Shown: positions 1-8,715 of the stretch, in pieces
Position numbering within the stretch: the first letter of the stretch is position 1
Layout: each line of letters starts with the position of its first letter
From: Candidatus Krumholzibacteriota bacterium
GTDB lineage: Bacteria; Krumholzibacteriota; Krumholzibacteriia; LZORAL124-64-63
Assembly: GCA_022711765.1 (NCBI GenBank)
Contig: JAKLEB010000003.1
Span: forward strand, 124,001-188,000
Reading direction: 5' to 3'
DNA length: 64,000 nucleotides
Translations under genes and position numbers: made by a program
Notes under the pieces: model-generated
Database searches by the model: none
What the model was told of the DNA's origin: nothing
The model's input: the letters and a program-made list of their open reading frames with translations, nothing else

Positions 1-1
1 C

Positions 2-1711
2 ACCGGCGGGCTGCTGTCCAGCTACGCCACGCCCGGCTGCGCGACGACCTACCTGCACAACGGCGACGGTTCGGTTGCCTCGCGGACCCGGCCCCTGGGA
101 ACGACCGCGTACGCGTACGACGAGGCCGGCAACCTGACCGGAATCGACGCGGTCACCTTGTCGCGTGACGCCGCCGGCAATATGCTCGGCACCTCGGGCT
201 CCGGCTGCGATCTGACCATGGCCTACGATGCGCTGAACCGCCTGACGTCCACCACCGACGTATGGGGGAACACCGTCGCCTTCGAGTACGACGCGGTCGG
301 CAACACCACGCGCATCACCTACGGACCGGGCCGCGCGGTCGACTACACCTACGATTCTGACGACCGACTCCTGACGGTCACGGACTGGAACGGACGCACG
401 GTGTCCTACACCTACCGGCCGGACGGGCTGGCGAGCACGGTCACCCGGCCCAACGGGACGACCACGGCTTACTCCTACGACGGCGCCGGGCGGTTGGACG
501 GGATCACCCACTCTGGGCCTGGCGGAACCTTGGCAAGCTACATCTACGGTCTCGACGCCCTTGGCAACATCACCTCGGCGACCGTGACCGGCCCGTTGGG
601 GTTGCCGGAGCTGGTTACCGCGAGCCGATCCGCCACCGTCAACACCAATAACCAAGTGACGGCTATCACCGGTACGACCTTCGGCTACGACGGGAACGGC
701 AACGTCACGACCATGAGTGGCGAGCGAAACCTGAACTTGACGTACGACGAGGAAAACCGACTGACGACCGTCAACGGTGACGTCAGCGCCGCCTATGTTT
801 ACGATGTGTTCGGCAACCGGCGGCAGCGCACGGTGGACGGGGTCGCGACGCGGTATGTGCTAGATCCGAGGGGCTTGAGTCGGGTCCTGTATGAGACGGA
901 TTCAGGCGGAACTCCCATAGCGTACTACATCTGGGGCCTCAGGCTGGAGTCGCGGGTCAGACCCGATGGGACCACGCACTACTATCATGGCGACAACATC
1001 GGCACTGTGGTTGCCATGACTGATGGAGCGGGCGTAGTTTCCCATCAGTATTCCTATGATCCTGACGGAATTATCGTGAGTGAGTCTGAAGCCGATCAAA
1101 ATTCCTACACTTTCGTGGGGTGTATGGGGGTTTCGCGCGACGCGTCCGGATTGTATTTTATGCGGGCGCGATATTACGACCCGGCCTGGGGACGGTTCCT
1201 CGGAGAAGATCCAATTTGGAGTTCCAACCTTTATACCTACGCAAGGAACAATCCGGTCATGTGGGTCGACCCTACTGGCTTGTTCTCGTGGAACTCGTTT
1301 TGGGATGACACGAAGGATGTCGGCTCAATCGTGTGGAACGAAATCGAGCGGTCTGCCGTCGATCCAATCGTCGAGGCATCGTCCGAAGGCCTGATCGAGA
1401 CCATGTGGGCGCAGGCGCAGTCCGTACCACGGGCGCTCAAGGGAGGCGTCAGGGGAGCTATCCAGGCCAATGTCCATGCGCGCGTATGGTCCCAGGAAAC
1501 CGCCGACAGGCTGAAGATGGTGTCGGATACATCAATCGACATATACGAACTTTCTCACGGGCTGAAGGATCTTGTCTCCAATGGCAAGGGGTTTGGCAGC
1601 TTTAAATTCGACGGATCCGTGTACGAAACGGGCTACACTCTCTTCTATTCTCGCGATGCCGTCTCATGGACGGCGAAGTTCGCCTATTTCGTCAGTCAGT
1701 TCGCCCGGTGA
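2..1711 (+). CDS. RHS/YD-repeat protein with variable C-terminal tail (5' partial)
   Basis: The frame is open from the first base, so the 5' end lies outside the window. The visible ~570 residues are a run of YD repeats (YxYDxxGR, GNxT). They end in an RHS core signature around 1140-1280 (YFMRARYYDPAWGRFLGEDP, then DPTGL). About 145 residues follow that belong to no family I recognise. In RHS and other polymorphic toxins the core is a secreted beta-shell and the sequence after DPxGL is the exchangeable effector, so this tail is a candidate toxin domain. It is rich in helix-forming residues and has no obvious nuclease motif. From about base 850 onward the codons are less GC-rich than the repeat part, as expected for a swapped module. 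The next gene starts 14 bp after the stop, is secreted, and does not look like an immunity protein. Confidence 0.85.
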   Translation, partial: TGGLLSSYATPGCATTYLHNGDGSVASRTRPLGTTAYAYDEAGNLTGIDAVTLSRDAAGNMLGTSGSGCDLTMAYDALNRLTSTTDVWGNTVAFEYDAVGNTTRITYGPGRAVDYTYDSDDRLLTVTDWNGRTVSYTYRPDGLASTVTRPNGTTTAYSYDGAGRLDGITHSGPGGTLASYIYGLDALGNITSATVTGPLGLPELVTASRSATVNTNNQVTAITGTTFGYDGNGNVTTMSGERNLNLTYDEENRLTTVNGDVSAAYVYDVFGNRRQRTVDGVATRYVLDPRGLSRVLYETDSGGTPIAYYIWGLRLESRVRPDGTTHYYHGDNIGTVVAMTDGAGVVSHQYSYDPDGIIVSESEADQNSYTFVGCMGVSRDASGLYFMRARYYDPAWGRFLGEDPIWSSNLYTYARNNPVMWVDPTGLFSWNSFWDDTKDVGSIVWNEIERSAVDPIVEASSEGLIETMWAQAQSVPRALKGGVRGAIQANVHARVWSQETADRLKMVSDTSIDIYELSHGLKDLVSNGKGFGSFKFDGSVYETGYTLFYSRDAVSWTAKFAYFVSQFAR

Positions 1712-1725
1712 TGCGGAGGACCTAG

Positions 1726-4365
1726 ATGTTGTTCACATTATCACGAAAAACAAGTGGAGTGTCCGCAATCGTGTTAGCGGTCTCCTGCCTGTGTGCCTCG
1801 GGTGCTGCCGGGGTCGATTACGAATACGACAACCTCAACCGCCTGACGCGCGTCGACTACGGCAACGGCAATGTCATCCAGTACACCTACGACCAGGCCG
1901 GTAATCGCCTGACCGAGACAATCACGGGTACGGGGGGAGTGGTTCTTGATCCTCACGTCGTCGCCCAGCCCCTGTCCGTTCCGCTCGTCCAGGGAGACGA
2001 CGTTCGTGTCGCCTGGAGCGACTTCGGCGGCCCAGTCGATGTTTCGATCTGGAAGGGCTCTGTCCAGTGGGCCGACATCTCGCTAGGCGCGGCGGACAAT
2101 GGCGAGACAACCATCGGCACAACCGGTTGGGAGCCGAGAGCGGACTATCGTGCCCATGCCCATTTGGCGTCCAACGCTAGCGTTGAGGCGTTTTCTGGCT
2201 ATTTCTCCTTGCTGGCGCCTGATTCCCTCTCCGGGAATTGCCAGATCGGAGGGTGCGACACGCCTGGATTCGGATACGGGGTCGCGGTCTCCGGGGAGTA
2301 CGCCTATTTGGCTTCTTTCTCTGCCGGAATGTACGTGGTTTCGATCGCAGATCTGGCCAACCCACTTATCGCGGGGTCGGTCGCGGTTCCAGAGATCGCG
2401 TACGACGTCGCTGTCAGGTGGCCCTATGCCTATGTCGTGGACCTGAATTCCGGACTCAGTGTCGTCGATGTCAACGATCCCCATACGCCGACGCGTCTTT
2501 CGCGGAGGGTTTTCCCGCACATCGGGTACGCGGCGGAGATCGATGGCGACTACCTGTACACGGTCGGGGAATACAAGATGGCGGTGCTGAGCCTGGCGAA
2601 CCCAGCGGTTCCGGATTCCGTCTCCCAGTGGCTCGGGAATGGATTCAAGGACGTCGATGTCCAGGGCGGATTTGCCTATCTGGTAAGCGCGTCCGCCGGG
2701 TTGGTAATCGTCGACGTCAGCAACCCAGCCGCGCCCGTCGCGGCGGGAACCCTGTCTCTTCCCGGAGGTGCGTGGTCCGTGGCAATCGGCGCTGGCTACG
2801 CCTACGTGGGAGATGGGAACGGCGGGTTGCATGTCGTGGACATCGGTGATCCGGCGAATCCGCAGGATCTAGGGACTGTCGATCTGCCGGCGAAGGCGGT
2901 GGACCTCGCGGTGTCGGATCACTGCGTGATGGCTGCCGACCAGGCCTCGGGTCTACAGATCGTCGACGCGACGATCCCGCATTTGCCGCGGATTCTCGCC
3001 GCTGCCCAGACGTCGAATTCCCAGGGTGTCGTGACGGTTGGGAACGCAATCTTTCTCGCGGACGGAGAGGTTGGTCTTAAGATCTTCGACCGGAGCTGCT
3101 TGATCGGCGTCGTCGCCAGCTTCGAGGTACTGCCTGCCACAGGACCGGTCCCGTTGGAGGCTCAATTCCTGGCGTCGTACTCGAGCACCATCGAAACCTG
3201 GGCCTGGGATTTCGGTGATGGTACCGGCGGCTCGTCCCCGGCGGAGATCCATGAGTATGCCATCCCGGGGACGTACGACGTCTCGCTCCGGGTCAGTAAC
3301 GCATTCCAGGCCGATTCGGTCTCGGTCCAGTCAGCCGTCGTAGCCCGCCATGCGGAGACGCAGGGCAATGGGGCATATCACTTCGACGGCTTCGGCGAGT
3401 ACTTGCGCGTGCCCGACGATGCGAGCCTCGACCTGGATTCGGACTGGACGATCGAGTGCTGGCACCGTCCGTACACGCCCTTAGAAAGCGACGAGCTGCG
3501 GGTTCTCGTCAGCAAGGGCGACAGCGCCACCAACAGCAAGCAGTACCTTGTCGGCTGGCGGAACGACACCTCGGGGTTGGGATACGCGGGGTTGTACGTG
3601 CTCATCTCGTCAAACGGCGCCGATTCGGGCTCGCGAACTGCCCTATGGCCCTATACCTTCGAGGTCGGCCAGGAGTATTACGTCGCGGTGCAGTACGTCC
3701 AGGCAGCCGGAGAGGTCGAGGTCTACGTCAACGGAATTAGCCAGGGCGTCCGGGACGGCTACCTTACGGACGTCTACGACGGACCTGGCGATCTGCAGAT
3801 CGGCGCGCAGGGCGGAGCGAACTGCTACTGTGGCATGATCGACGAGGTCAGGGTGTCCAACGTTGCTAGATCCGGAGATGAATTTACTCAGCACTACACG
3901 ACCAGGATTCCTTTAACGGTCGACGCCGCGACGGTTTCGCTGTGGCACCTCGATGGCGACGCCGGCGCCGTCGGCAAGGTCAAGAACGAGGTCGCCAGCC
4001 CGGCTCTAGATGTCGTGGCGATCGGCGATCCCCTGGCGGCCAGTGGTTACTCAGATTCCCCGACAGCCGTAGATGAAGTGCCGGCAGTGACCTACGCCCT
4101 GCATACCTCCGCACCTAATCCATTCAATCCCAATACGTCCATCCGGTACGACCTGCCCCGCGACTCGCAGGTCCGCCTGCGAGTATTCGATTTGACGGGT
4201 CGCCTGGTGAGAACGCTCCTGGACGAGAACAAGCCGGCCGGCCTCCACTCGGTGACGTGGGACGGCCGAGACAACACGGGCCGCCGAGCGGCATCCGGAA
4301 CGTACTTCTGCAGGATGGAGGCGGGCGAGTTCATCGGAACCACCCGCATGTGTCTCGTCAAGTAG
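1726..4365 (+). CDS. Secreted YD-stub / LVIVD propeller / PKD / LamG protein with FlgD-type C-terminal domain
   Basis: A signal peptide (about residues 1-28, hydrophobic core then AAG) is followed by two YD repeats (about 30-70). Next come LVIVD-type repeats forming a predicted beta-propeller (about 175-440; repeated YAYV..GL.VVDVxDPxxP), a PKD domain (about 470-545; WAWDFGDGT, YDVSLRVSN), a LamG/concanavalin-like domain (about 550-750) and a FlgD-like Ig tail (about 795-879; NPFNPNTSIRYDLP, VFDLTGRLVRTL, SGTYFCRM). The family role is extracellular or surface-attached; the tail is typical of proteins sorted across the outer membrane in FCB-like bacteria. The first 45 mature residues resemble the RHS repeats of the upstream gene, so this may be a splice between an RHS gene and a propeller gene. 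Substrate unknown. Confidence 0.8.
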   Translation: MLFTLSRKTSGVSAIVLAVSCLCASGAAGVDYEYDNLNRLTRVDYGNGNVIQYTYDQAGNRLTETITGTGGVVLDPHVVAQPLSVPLVQGDDVRVAWSDFGGPVDVSIWKGSVQWADISLGAADNGETTIGTTGWEPRADYRAHAHLASNASVEAFSGYFSLLAPDSLSGNCQIGGCDTPGFGYGVAVSGEYAYLASFSAGMYVVSIADLANPLIAGSVAVPEIAYDVAVRWPYAYVVDLNSGLSVVDVNDPHTPTRLSRRVFPHIGYAAEIDGDYLYTVGEYKMAVLSLANPAVPDSVSQWLGNGFKDVDVQGGFAYLVSASAGLVIVDVSNPAAPVAAGTLSLPGGAWSVAIGAGYAYVGDGNGGLHVVDIGDPANPQDLGTVDLPAKAVDLAVSDHCVMAADQASGLQIVDATIPHLPRILAAAQTSNSQGVVTVGNAIFLADGEVGLKIFDRSCLIGVVASFEVLPATGPVPLEAQFLASYSSTIETWAWDFGDGTGGSSPAEIHEYAIPGTYDVSLRVSNAFQADSVSVQSAVVARHAETQGNGAYHFDGFGEYLRVPDDASLDLDSDWTIECWHRPYTPLESDELRVLVSKGDSATNSKQYLVGWRNDTSGLGYAGLYVLISSNGADSGSRTALWPYTFEVGQEYYVAVQYVQAAGEVEVYVNGISQGVRDGYLTDVYDGPGDLQIGAQGGANCYCGMIDEVRVSNVARSGDEFTQHYTTRIPLTVDAATVSLWHLDGDAGAVGKVKNEVASPALDVVAIGDPLAASGYSDSPTAVDEVPAVTYALHTSAPNPFNPNTSIRYDLPRDSQVRLRVFDLTGRLVRTLLDENKPAGLHSVTWDGRDNTGRRAASGTYFCRMEAGEFIGTTRMCLVK

Positions 4366-4480
4366 CTGTTCCCATTCGCTAGTGCTGCTCTAGCGGATTG
4401 CCTCGTTCGGATGGTATAACAAATTATGAGTCCTTCGTGGTAAGACTACTGTGTTGGCCTCCTGACAATTTTCTTCGTCC

Positions 4481-4518
4481 CCGGGTAGGTAGACACCAGA
4501 GGTGTGAACACTACCCGG
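4481..4518. repeat. Imperfect hairpin at the broken end of the IS21 remnant
   Basis: CCGGGTAG (4481-4488) pairs with CTACCCGG (4511-4518), and inside it ACACC (4493-4497) pairs with GGTGT (4501-4505). The right arm contains the stop codon of the istA remnant. It could be a transcription terminator without a T-tract or a scar of the deletion that removed the rest of the element. Confidence 0.5.
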
Positions 4519-5032
4519 AGACGACGCGGATCAGCCCATCGTAGTTGTGCTCGGCGTCCTTGTGCAGCTCACACCAGAAGTGGAAGCCGCGGCTGTAGCC
4601 GAGGGTGTTGACCGAGACGTAGACACGCTCGATCACGCCGGCGATCGCGACATCCAGCTCGTTCCAGCCATTCTGGAGCTGCTGCGCCGGCGCGGTCTCG
4701 AACCGCACCGTGGCGCGGCTCTGGCGCAGCGGGCGCTTGGGCCGCAGGTAGTCCCGCAGGATACTGACCCCGCCGCGGTAGCCGGCGGCTTGAATCTCGC
4801 GCAGGATCACGACGCCATTCCAGACGCCGTCGCGCAGCAGGGTGTCGATCTGGTCCTTGTAGGGATCGAGGATGCTCCTGCGGAGCCGCCGCTTACCGCT
4901 GGGCGGCCCACCTCGTTGTAGCGCCCGGCGAATCGTCTTGGGGTGGACGCCGAGATCGGCGGCGATATCGACCAGGTAGACGCCCTGGTGTCGCTGTGCT
5001 TTGATGTCCATCCAGTCCTCCTTGCTGAGCAT
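4511..5032 (-). pseudogene. istA: Truncated IS21-type transposase IstA
   Basis: About 173 residues from an ATG at 5032 to a stop at 4511; intact IstA is about 400-500 residues. The N-terminal HTH is clear (VYLVDIAADLGVHPKTIRRAL), followed by the usual linker (DPYKDQIDTLL...WNGVVILREIQAAGY) and the start of the DDE integrase core. There, the family QxDWGE motif reads LQNGWNE, so the first catalytic aspartate is lost. The frame ends a few dozen residues later. The missing catalytic residue and the truncation both indicate a dead copy. An alternative upstream start at 5095 would fall in the IS terminal repeats and is less likely. Confidence 0.8.
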
Positions 5033-5137
5033 CGGCCGCTCCTCCATGGTTTGTGGTGAACCAGAAGGGTAGACCCCGCTCGGTGAGGAGGACATCTTTC
5101 ATCGGTGATCGGGGGACATTTAGCATCGGTGCTGACA
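4511..5137 (-). mobile_element. IS21-family element remnant (left end plus 5' part of istA)
   Basis: Read on the minus strand, the element begins at 5137 with TGTCAGCACCGATGC and carries two related subterminal repeats, CACCGATGCTAAATGTCC and CACCGATGAAAGATGTCC. That arrangement is typical of IS21-family left ends (TGT... start, multiple internal repeats, CA... far end). It is followed by the 5' third of a transposase gene. The istB helper ATPase, the rest of istA and the right end are missing, so the element cannot move by itself. The left boundary can be placed to the base because the interrupted HNH reading frame runs up to 5138 and then enters the IS end. Confidence 0.8.
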
Positions 5138-5356
5138 CCACGCCAGCCAGGCCGGCAGGACCGAGTGGTGGGCGAAGAAGCCGAAGCCGCCGATGGCGTC
5201 GTGGGGGCGCTTGAGCTTCAGGAAGAACGGGGCGCCGGGCTTGACGGCGTGGAAGCCGCGGCCGCCGGACGGCTGCCAGAAGTTCACCTCGTCGGCGCGG
5301 CGGTTGCGGAGGAAGGTGAACCACGAGTAGTCGGTGTTGGCGACCCAGCCCATCAT
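5138..5356 (-). pseudogene. HNH restriction-type endonuclease, N-terminal fragment cut by IS insertion
   Basis: From the ATG at 5356 the frame gives about 73 residues that match the N-terminal module of HNH-type putative restriction endonucleases: WVANTDYSWFTFLRNRRADEVNFWQPSGG, then a GAPFFLKLKRP...IGGFGFFAHHSVLPAWLAW segment. It then runs into the IS21 left end at 5137, which adds five foreign codons and a stop. The catalytic HNH part is absent. The start overlaps the stop of the upstream WYL fragment (ATGA), so the two were probably translated together as a regulator-endonuclease pair. Confidence 0.75.
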
Positions 5357-5490
5357 GGCTCGTACTGCCTCGCGACTTCGGACGGGCGCCGCTCGATCCG
5401 CTCGTCGAGCTGGGCGGGTTCGACGACCCGGCAGCGACCCGCGAACCCGATCAGCCAGGTCATCGTCTCGTCGAGGCTCACGGCATCGAA
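5353..5490 (-). pseudogene. C-terminal fragment of a WYL-domain transcription regulator
   Basis: About 45 residues ending at 5353 (VSLDETMTWLIGFAGRCRVVEPAQL then a RxxEVARQYE tail) match the C-terminal WCX portion of WYL-domain regulators, which often accompany defence genes. No HTH or WYL core is left. A 25-codon frame starting at 5555 (MPRKRTPDTAMLTPQEMDTL) precedes it in another frame and may be a scrap of the same region. The TGA stop overlaps the ATG of the HNH fragment. Confidence 0.5.
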
Positions 5491-5558
5491 CTCCAGAGCG
5501 TGTCCATCTCCTGCGGCGTCAGCATGGCCGTGTCGGGGGTGCGCTTGCGTGGCATGAC

Positions 5559-6183
5559 TCACCCGCTTCCGGACTCGAGTTCCGCTGCGAGGAAGTGTTC
5601 GATCTCCGCCTTGTCCGGGAGTTCGAGCTGGTACCTCGACACGAACAGATTGTTGTCCATGCCGGCGAGGGCGTACTCCACCAGGGGTCCGTCCTTCTGC
5701 GTACAGAGCAGCAGGCCCACGGGCGAATTGTCCCGTGCGCTCGTAGAGCAGGCTACCGATCTGCCGCTTGAGTTCACGCACCGACCAGACGCCCTTGATG
5801 CATTCGATTTCGTAGAACCGGCGCTTGAGAGGATCTTCGACGCCCAGCAGTTCGACCAGGTGCGAGTACGAGAGCTTCTCGAGCAGCGTCTCGCCGGGCA
5901 ACGTCAATTGTGGCGGCACTGTCCCCACAATCCTATCTGTCACTTTGATATCGACTTGCAAGCCGTCCCGTAATTGTGGCGACAGCGTCTCCACGATCTG
6001 CGGATAAGTCAGATAGAACGCGCGATATCGGTAGAGTTCGCGACGACCCGTGCCGGGAATCGCTAGCCTCGCCAGCGAAGATGCGAGCTCATCCATGAAT
6101 CGCTCGCCGTACCCGGCTCGGTCCTGCCCCGCGCGCTCGAACTCCTCGATATAGAATCCGTTCGATTGATGCCCCCGTGGCAT
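5559..6183 (-). pseudogene. YhcG/DUF1016-family nuclease, internally deleted and frameshifted
   Basis: From 6183 the frame matches the N-terminal DUF1016 helical domain (AGYGERFMDELA, YLTYPQIVETLSP, SYSHLVELLGVEDPLKRRFYEIECIKGVWSVRELKRQIGSLLYERTG). The frame then shifts near 5730, and a second frame ending at 5559 resumes at the family's extreme C-terminus (PVGLLLCTQKDGPLVEYALAGMDNNLFVSRYQLELPDKAEIEHFLAAEL). The roughly 120-residue PDDEXK nuclease segment that normally lies between these parts is missing, and the first ~30 residues also seem lost. It is therefore not functional as a nuclease. Family members are associated with type I restriction loci. Confidence 0.8.
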
Positions 6184-6487
6184 GTCCTCCCCTTCCGGTG
6201 CTGCCGGAAAGCATGCCAGACGTGTGTTCCGCGAGAAGGAACGTTACCACATGACGCAGGGCCCATCAACGCGAGATCAACGAACGCTTGGGCCATGCGG
6301 CTGGCGCGGTTTCTCGTCGACCGTTCCGCCTGCTGGAATCCTCCCGCGCGAGTTCCGACTGGATCTCCGGAGCGCCGGCGTTCGACGAGACGCTGGCCAA
6401 CCTGGCGCGACAGGGATTCTTCTATCACGACGCACATGACAATCATTCACGGCACGAATAGTCGAGCACCCTGTCCTCGCGGGACAC
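6184..6487. other. Intergenic stretch with no recognisable gene
   Basis: About 300 bases between the YhcG remnant and the end of the secreted protein gene. Short open frames exist on both strands, but none has a family signature, a good ribosome site or consistent codon use. Probably the decayed left edge of the accessory debris. Confidence 0.5.
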
Positions 6488-8608
6488 TCAGCGCAGGATG
6501 GAGAGGGAGCGGGTCTGGACCGTGTCGTTCGTCTCCAGACGGACGATGTAGACGCCGCTCGAGACCTGGCGTCCTCTGATGTCATCGCCGTTCCAGCGGA
6601 CCTCGTGGGGGCCGGCCGGGCGATCCGCGTCGACCAGGGTGCGGACCAGGCGGCCGCGAAGGTCGAACACCGCGAGGGTGACCGGACTCGGGCGCGAGAG
6701 GGCGTACTCCACCGTGGTGCTCGGATTGCACGGGTTGGGCTGGATGGAGGTCAGCCCCGGTGCAAGCGACGCCTCGGGGGCTGCGGTGACGGAGTCGAGG
6801 CTGCCGTTGAGCGTGAACGCGCGGGGGCCGATGCCCCAGGAGTCGACAACCAGCCAGAGGCTCTGGTCCTCCAGGGCCGTGTGCTGGAGGTGCAAGCCCG
6901 AGGCCACGCAGGCTCCCATGGGTTCCTCGCAATCGGAAACCAGGTAGAGGGCGGCGTCCCAGTCACCGACAGCGTCGAGGTCGGCGGTGAGACGGTCGCC
7001 GGCCGCGAAGTCCACGCGATAGACCACGTCGCCGCCGGTCCAGTGCACGTCGGGGTCGTCGAGGCAGCCGTCGCGGCCGGGATCGAGCTGGTTGGTGGCG
7101 TCGGCGAGGTCGCCGGAGAAGCTGAACGGACCGTGGGCGATGAGTGGCGCCGTGTCGCAGCCGTCGCCGGGTGGCGGCGGCGGCGGCGCCAGGTAGCTCG
7201 AGCCGGGCGGGAAGGTGACGTTGGCGCCGGCCCAGGAGTACGGGTCTTGGAGGTCGCAGATCAGGTAGTACCAGGCGGACTGCGGCGCCGTGTAGGTGTG
7301 GCCGAAGCCGTACTCGCTGTACACGCCGCAGTGGGCGTCGACGCACGAGCCCGGGGTCAGCCTGGCGTCGGTGACCAGGTAGAAGCAGATGTCGATCGCG
7401 CGGAAGCCGCCGGCGGCGGGTTCGGGGTACCAGATGTCGGTGAAACCGACCTGGATCCTTTGTCCCTCATACAGGTAGATCTGGGCCAGGCCGTCGTTGT
7501 CGACGCTTGCCGAGTCGACGCAGACGCCGTGTGGCGCGTGGTCGTCGCCGAATTCGGACATGGGGGCGCTGAGCCGGTTGCGCGTGTGGGAGATGACGGG
7601 GGCGTCGAGGCACTGGTCACCGAGCGGGGTGGGGAACGGCCTTTCTCGGCCTCCGTCATAGCGAACGCCGAGCAGGTACTCGAACTCGTGGTGCGTGCCA
7701 TCGGGTGGCGTCGGGTTGTACGGACGCACCGCCACGCGGATGTACGACGCATAGGGCCCCTGGATCACCATCTCATTGACGTAGCCTGGGCTGACGGCCA
7801 TGGACCCGCCGAGAACGAGCTCGTCGCAGGAATAACCCACCTCGTACCAGTAGACACGGCAGGTCTCCGTGGCCTCGATGGTCAGGTTCAGCTCTCCCTG
7901 GGCGTAGATTGAGACCCAGTACCAGTCGCTGTCCCGCAGGGTGCCGCCGGCGCCGTCTCCGTACCAGCCGCTACGGCCGTGTAGACTGGCGTTGTAGGCG
8001 AAGGCCGGGTCGAAGGGATGATGCTGGAACTCCGGGTCCTCCGCGTCGCAGCCGCCGTTGTACGTGTCGACGTAGCCGTCGACCAGCGGCGGTTCGTCTT
8101 CCGTCTCGGCGTACCAGGGTGGCTGGAACTCGTACGGCTCGTAGTCGACGACCGTGAGGTCGTAGAATCCATGCGACGATGCGTAGGCGCCGTCGACGAC
8201 GATGAAATGCTCCAGGCCGGCGGCGACGGGAACCCGATCGAGCCGGGACGTCCACGACGAACAGGTACCCTGGTCGAGGCGGTCGTCGTTGCAACGATGA
8301 TAACTGCCCTCGGCGTCGAGCACGTAGACCACCGTGTTGAAGTTCGACCCGCAGAGATCGATCGTGATCTCGCCATCCTGCTCCGGCGTGTAGACGTAGA
8401 CCACGTCGGGCGCCAATTCATCGCCGGATTTGCACCAGGCGTCGAAATCGTCGGCATAACCGGTGGTGGTGCCCTCGGCGAAGAAGGGCAGACTGGCGAT
8501 CACGGTCGCGTCGAGGAGGCCATCGCCACCCTGGCAGGTCGGATCGTCCTGGGCCCGGATGGCTCCCGCGCAGGCGAGGCAGACGACTGCAATGAACATG
8601 AAGCGCAT
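6488..8608 (-). CDS. Secreted protein with FlgD-type C-terminal sorting domain
   Basis: 706 residues from the ATG at 8608, which follows GGGGAG and begins a signal peptide (MRFMFIAVVCLACAGAIRAQ). The body holds two or three cysteine-containing beta-sandwich-like segments resembling pre-peptidase C-terminal (PPC) domains (DVVYVYTPEQDGEITIDLCGS, VVYRVDFAAGDRLTADLD...WDAALYLVSDCEEP), with a proline-rich linker (PPPPPPGDGC) in between. The last ~85 residues are the FlgD-like tail (NPCNPSTTVEYAL, VFDLRGRLVRTLVDADRPAGPHEVRW, SSGVYIVRL). No protease or hydrolase motif is visible. Probably a cell-surface or released structural or binding protein. A longer frame to 8647 lacks a ribosome site. Confidence 0.8.
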   Translation of the reverse strand: MRFMFIAVVCLACAGAIRAQDDPTCQGGDGLLDATVIASLPFFAEGTTTGYADDFDAWCKSGDELAPDVVYVYTPEQDGEITIDLCGSNFNTVVYVLDAEGSYHRCNDDRLDQGTCSSWTSRLDRVPVAAGLEHFIVVDGAYASSHGFYDLTVVDYEPYEFQPPWYAETEDEPPLVDGYVDTYNGGCDAEDPEFQHHPFDPAFAYNASLHGRSGWYGDGAGGTLRDSDWYWVSIYAQGELNLTIEATETCRVYWYEVGYSCDELVLGGSMAVSPGYVNEMVIQGPYASYIRVAVRPYNPTPPDGTHHEFEYLLGVRYDGGRERPFPTPLGDQCLDAPVISHTRNRLSAPMSEFGDDHAPHGVCVDSASVDNDGLAQIYLYEGQRIQVGFTDIWYPEPAAGGFRAIDICFYLVTDARLTPGSCVDAHCGVYSEYGFGHTYTAPQSAWYYLICDLQDPYSWAGANVTFPPGSSYLAPPPPPPGDGCDTAPLIAHGPFSFSGDLADATNQLDPGRDGCLDDPDVHWTGGDVVYRVDFAAGDRLTADLDAVGDWDAALYLVSDCEEPMGACVASGLHLQHTALEDQSLWLVVDSWGIGPRAFTLNGSLDSVTAAPEASLAPGLTSIQPNPCNPSTTVEYALSRPSPVTLAVFDLRGRLVRTLVDADRPAGPHEVRWNGDDIRGRQVSSGVYIVRLETNDTVQTRSLSILR

Positions 8609-8715
8609 GGGGATCTCCCCCCCAGTTGGCGTCTGGCGTAGGGCCACCGATCGCTACGATGATATCATATCACGGCGCCAGCGGGGTAAACGCTGACCCC
8701 GGGTCTACTTCGCAC

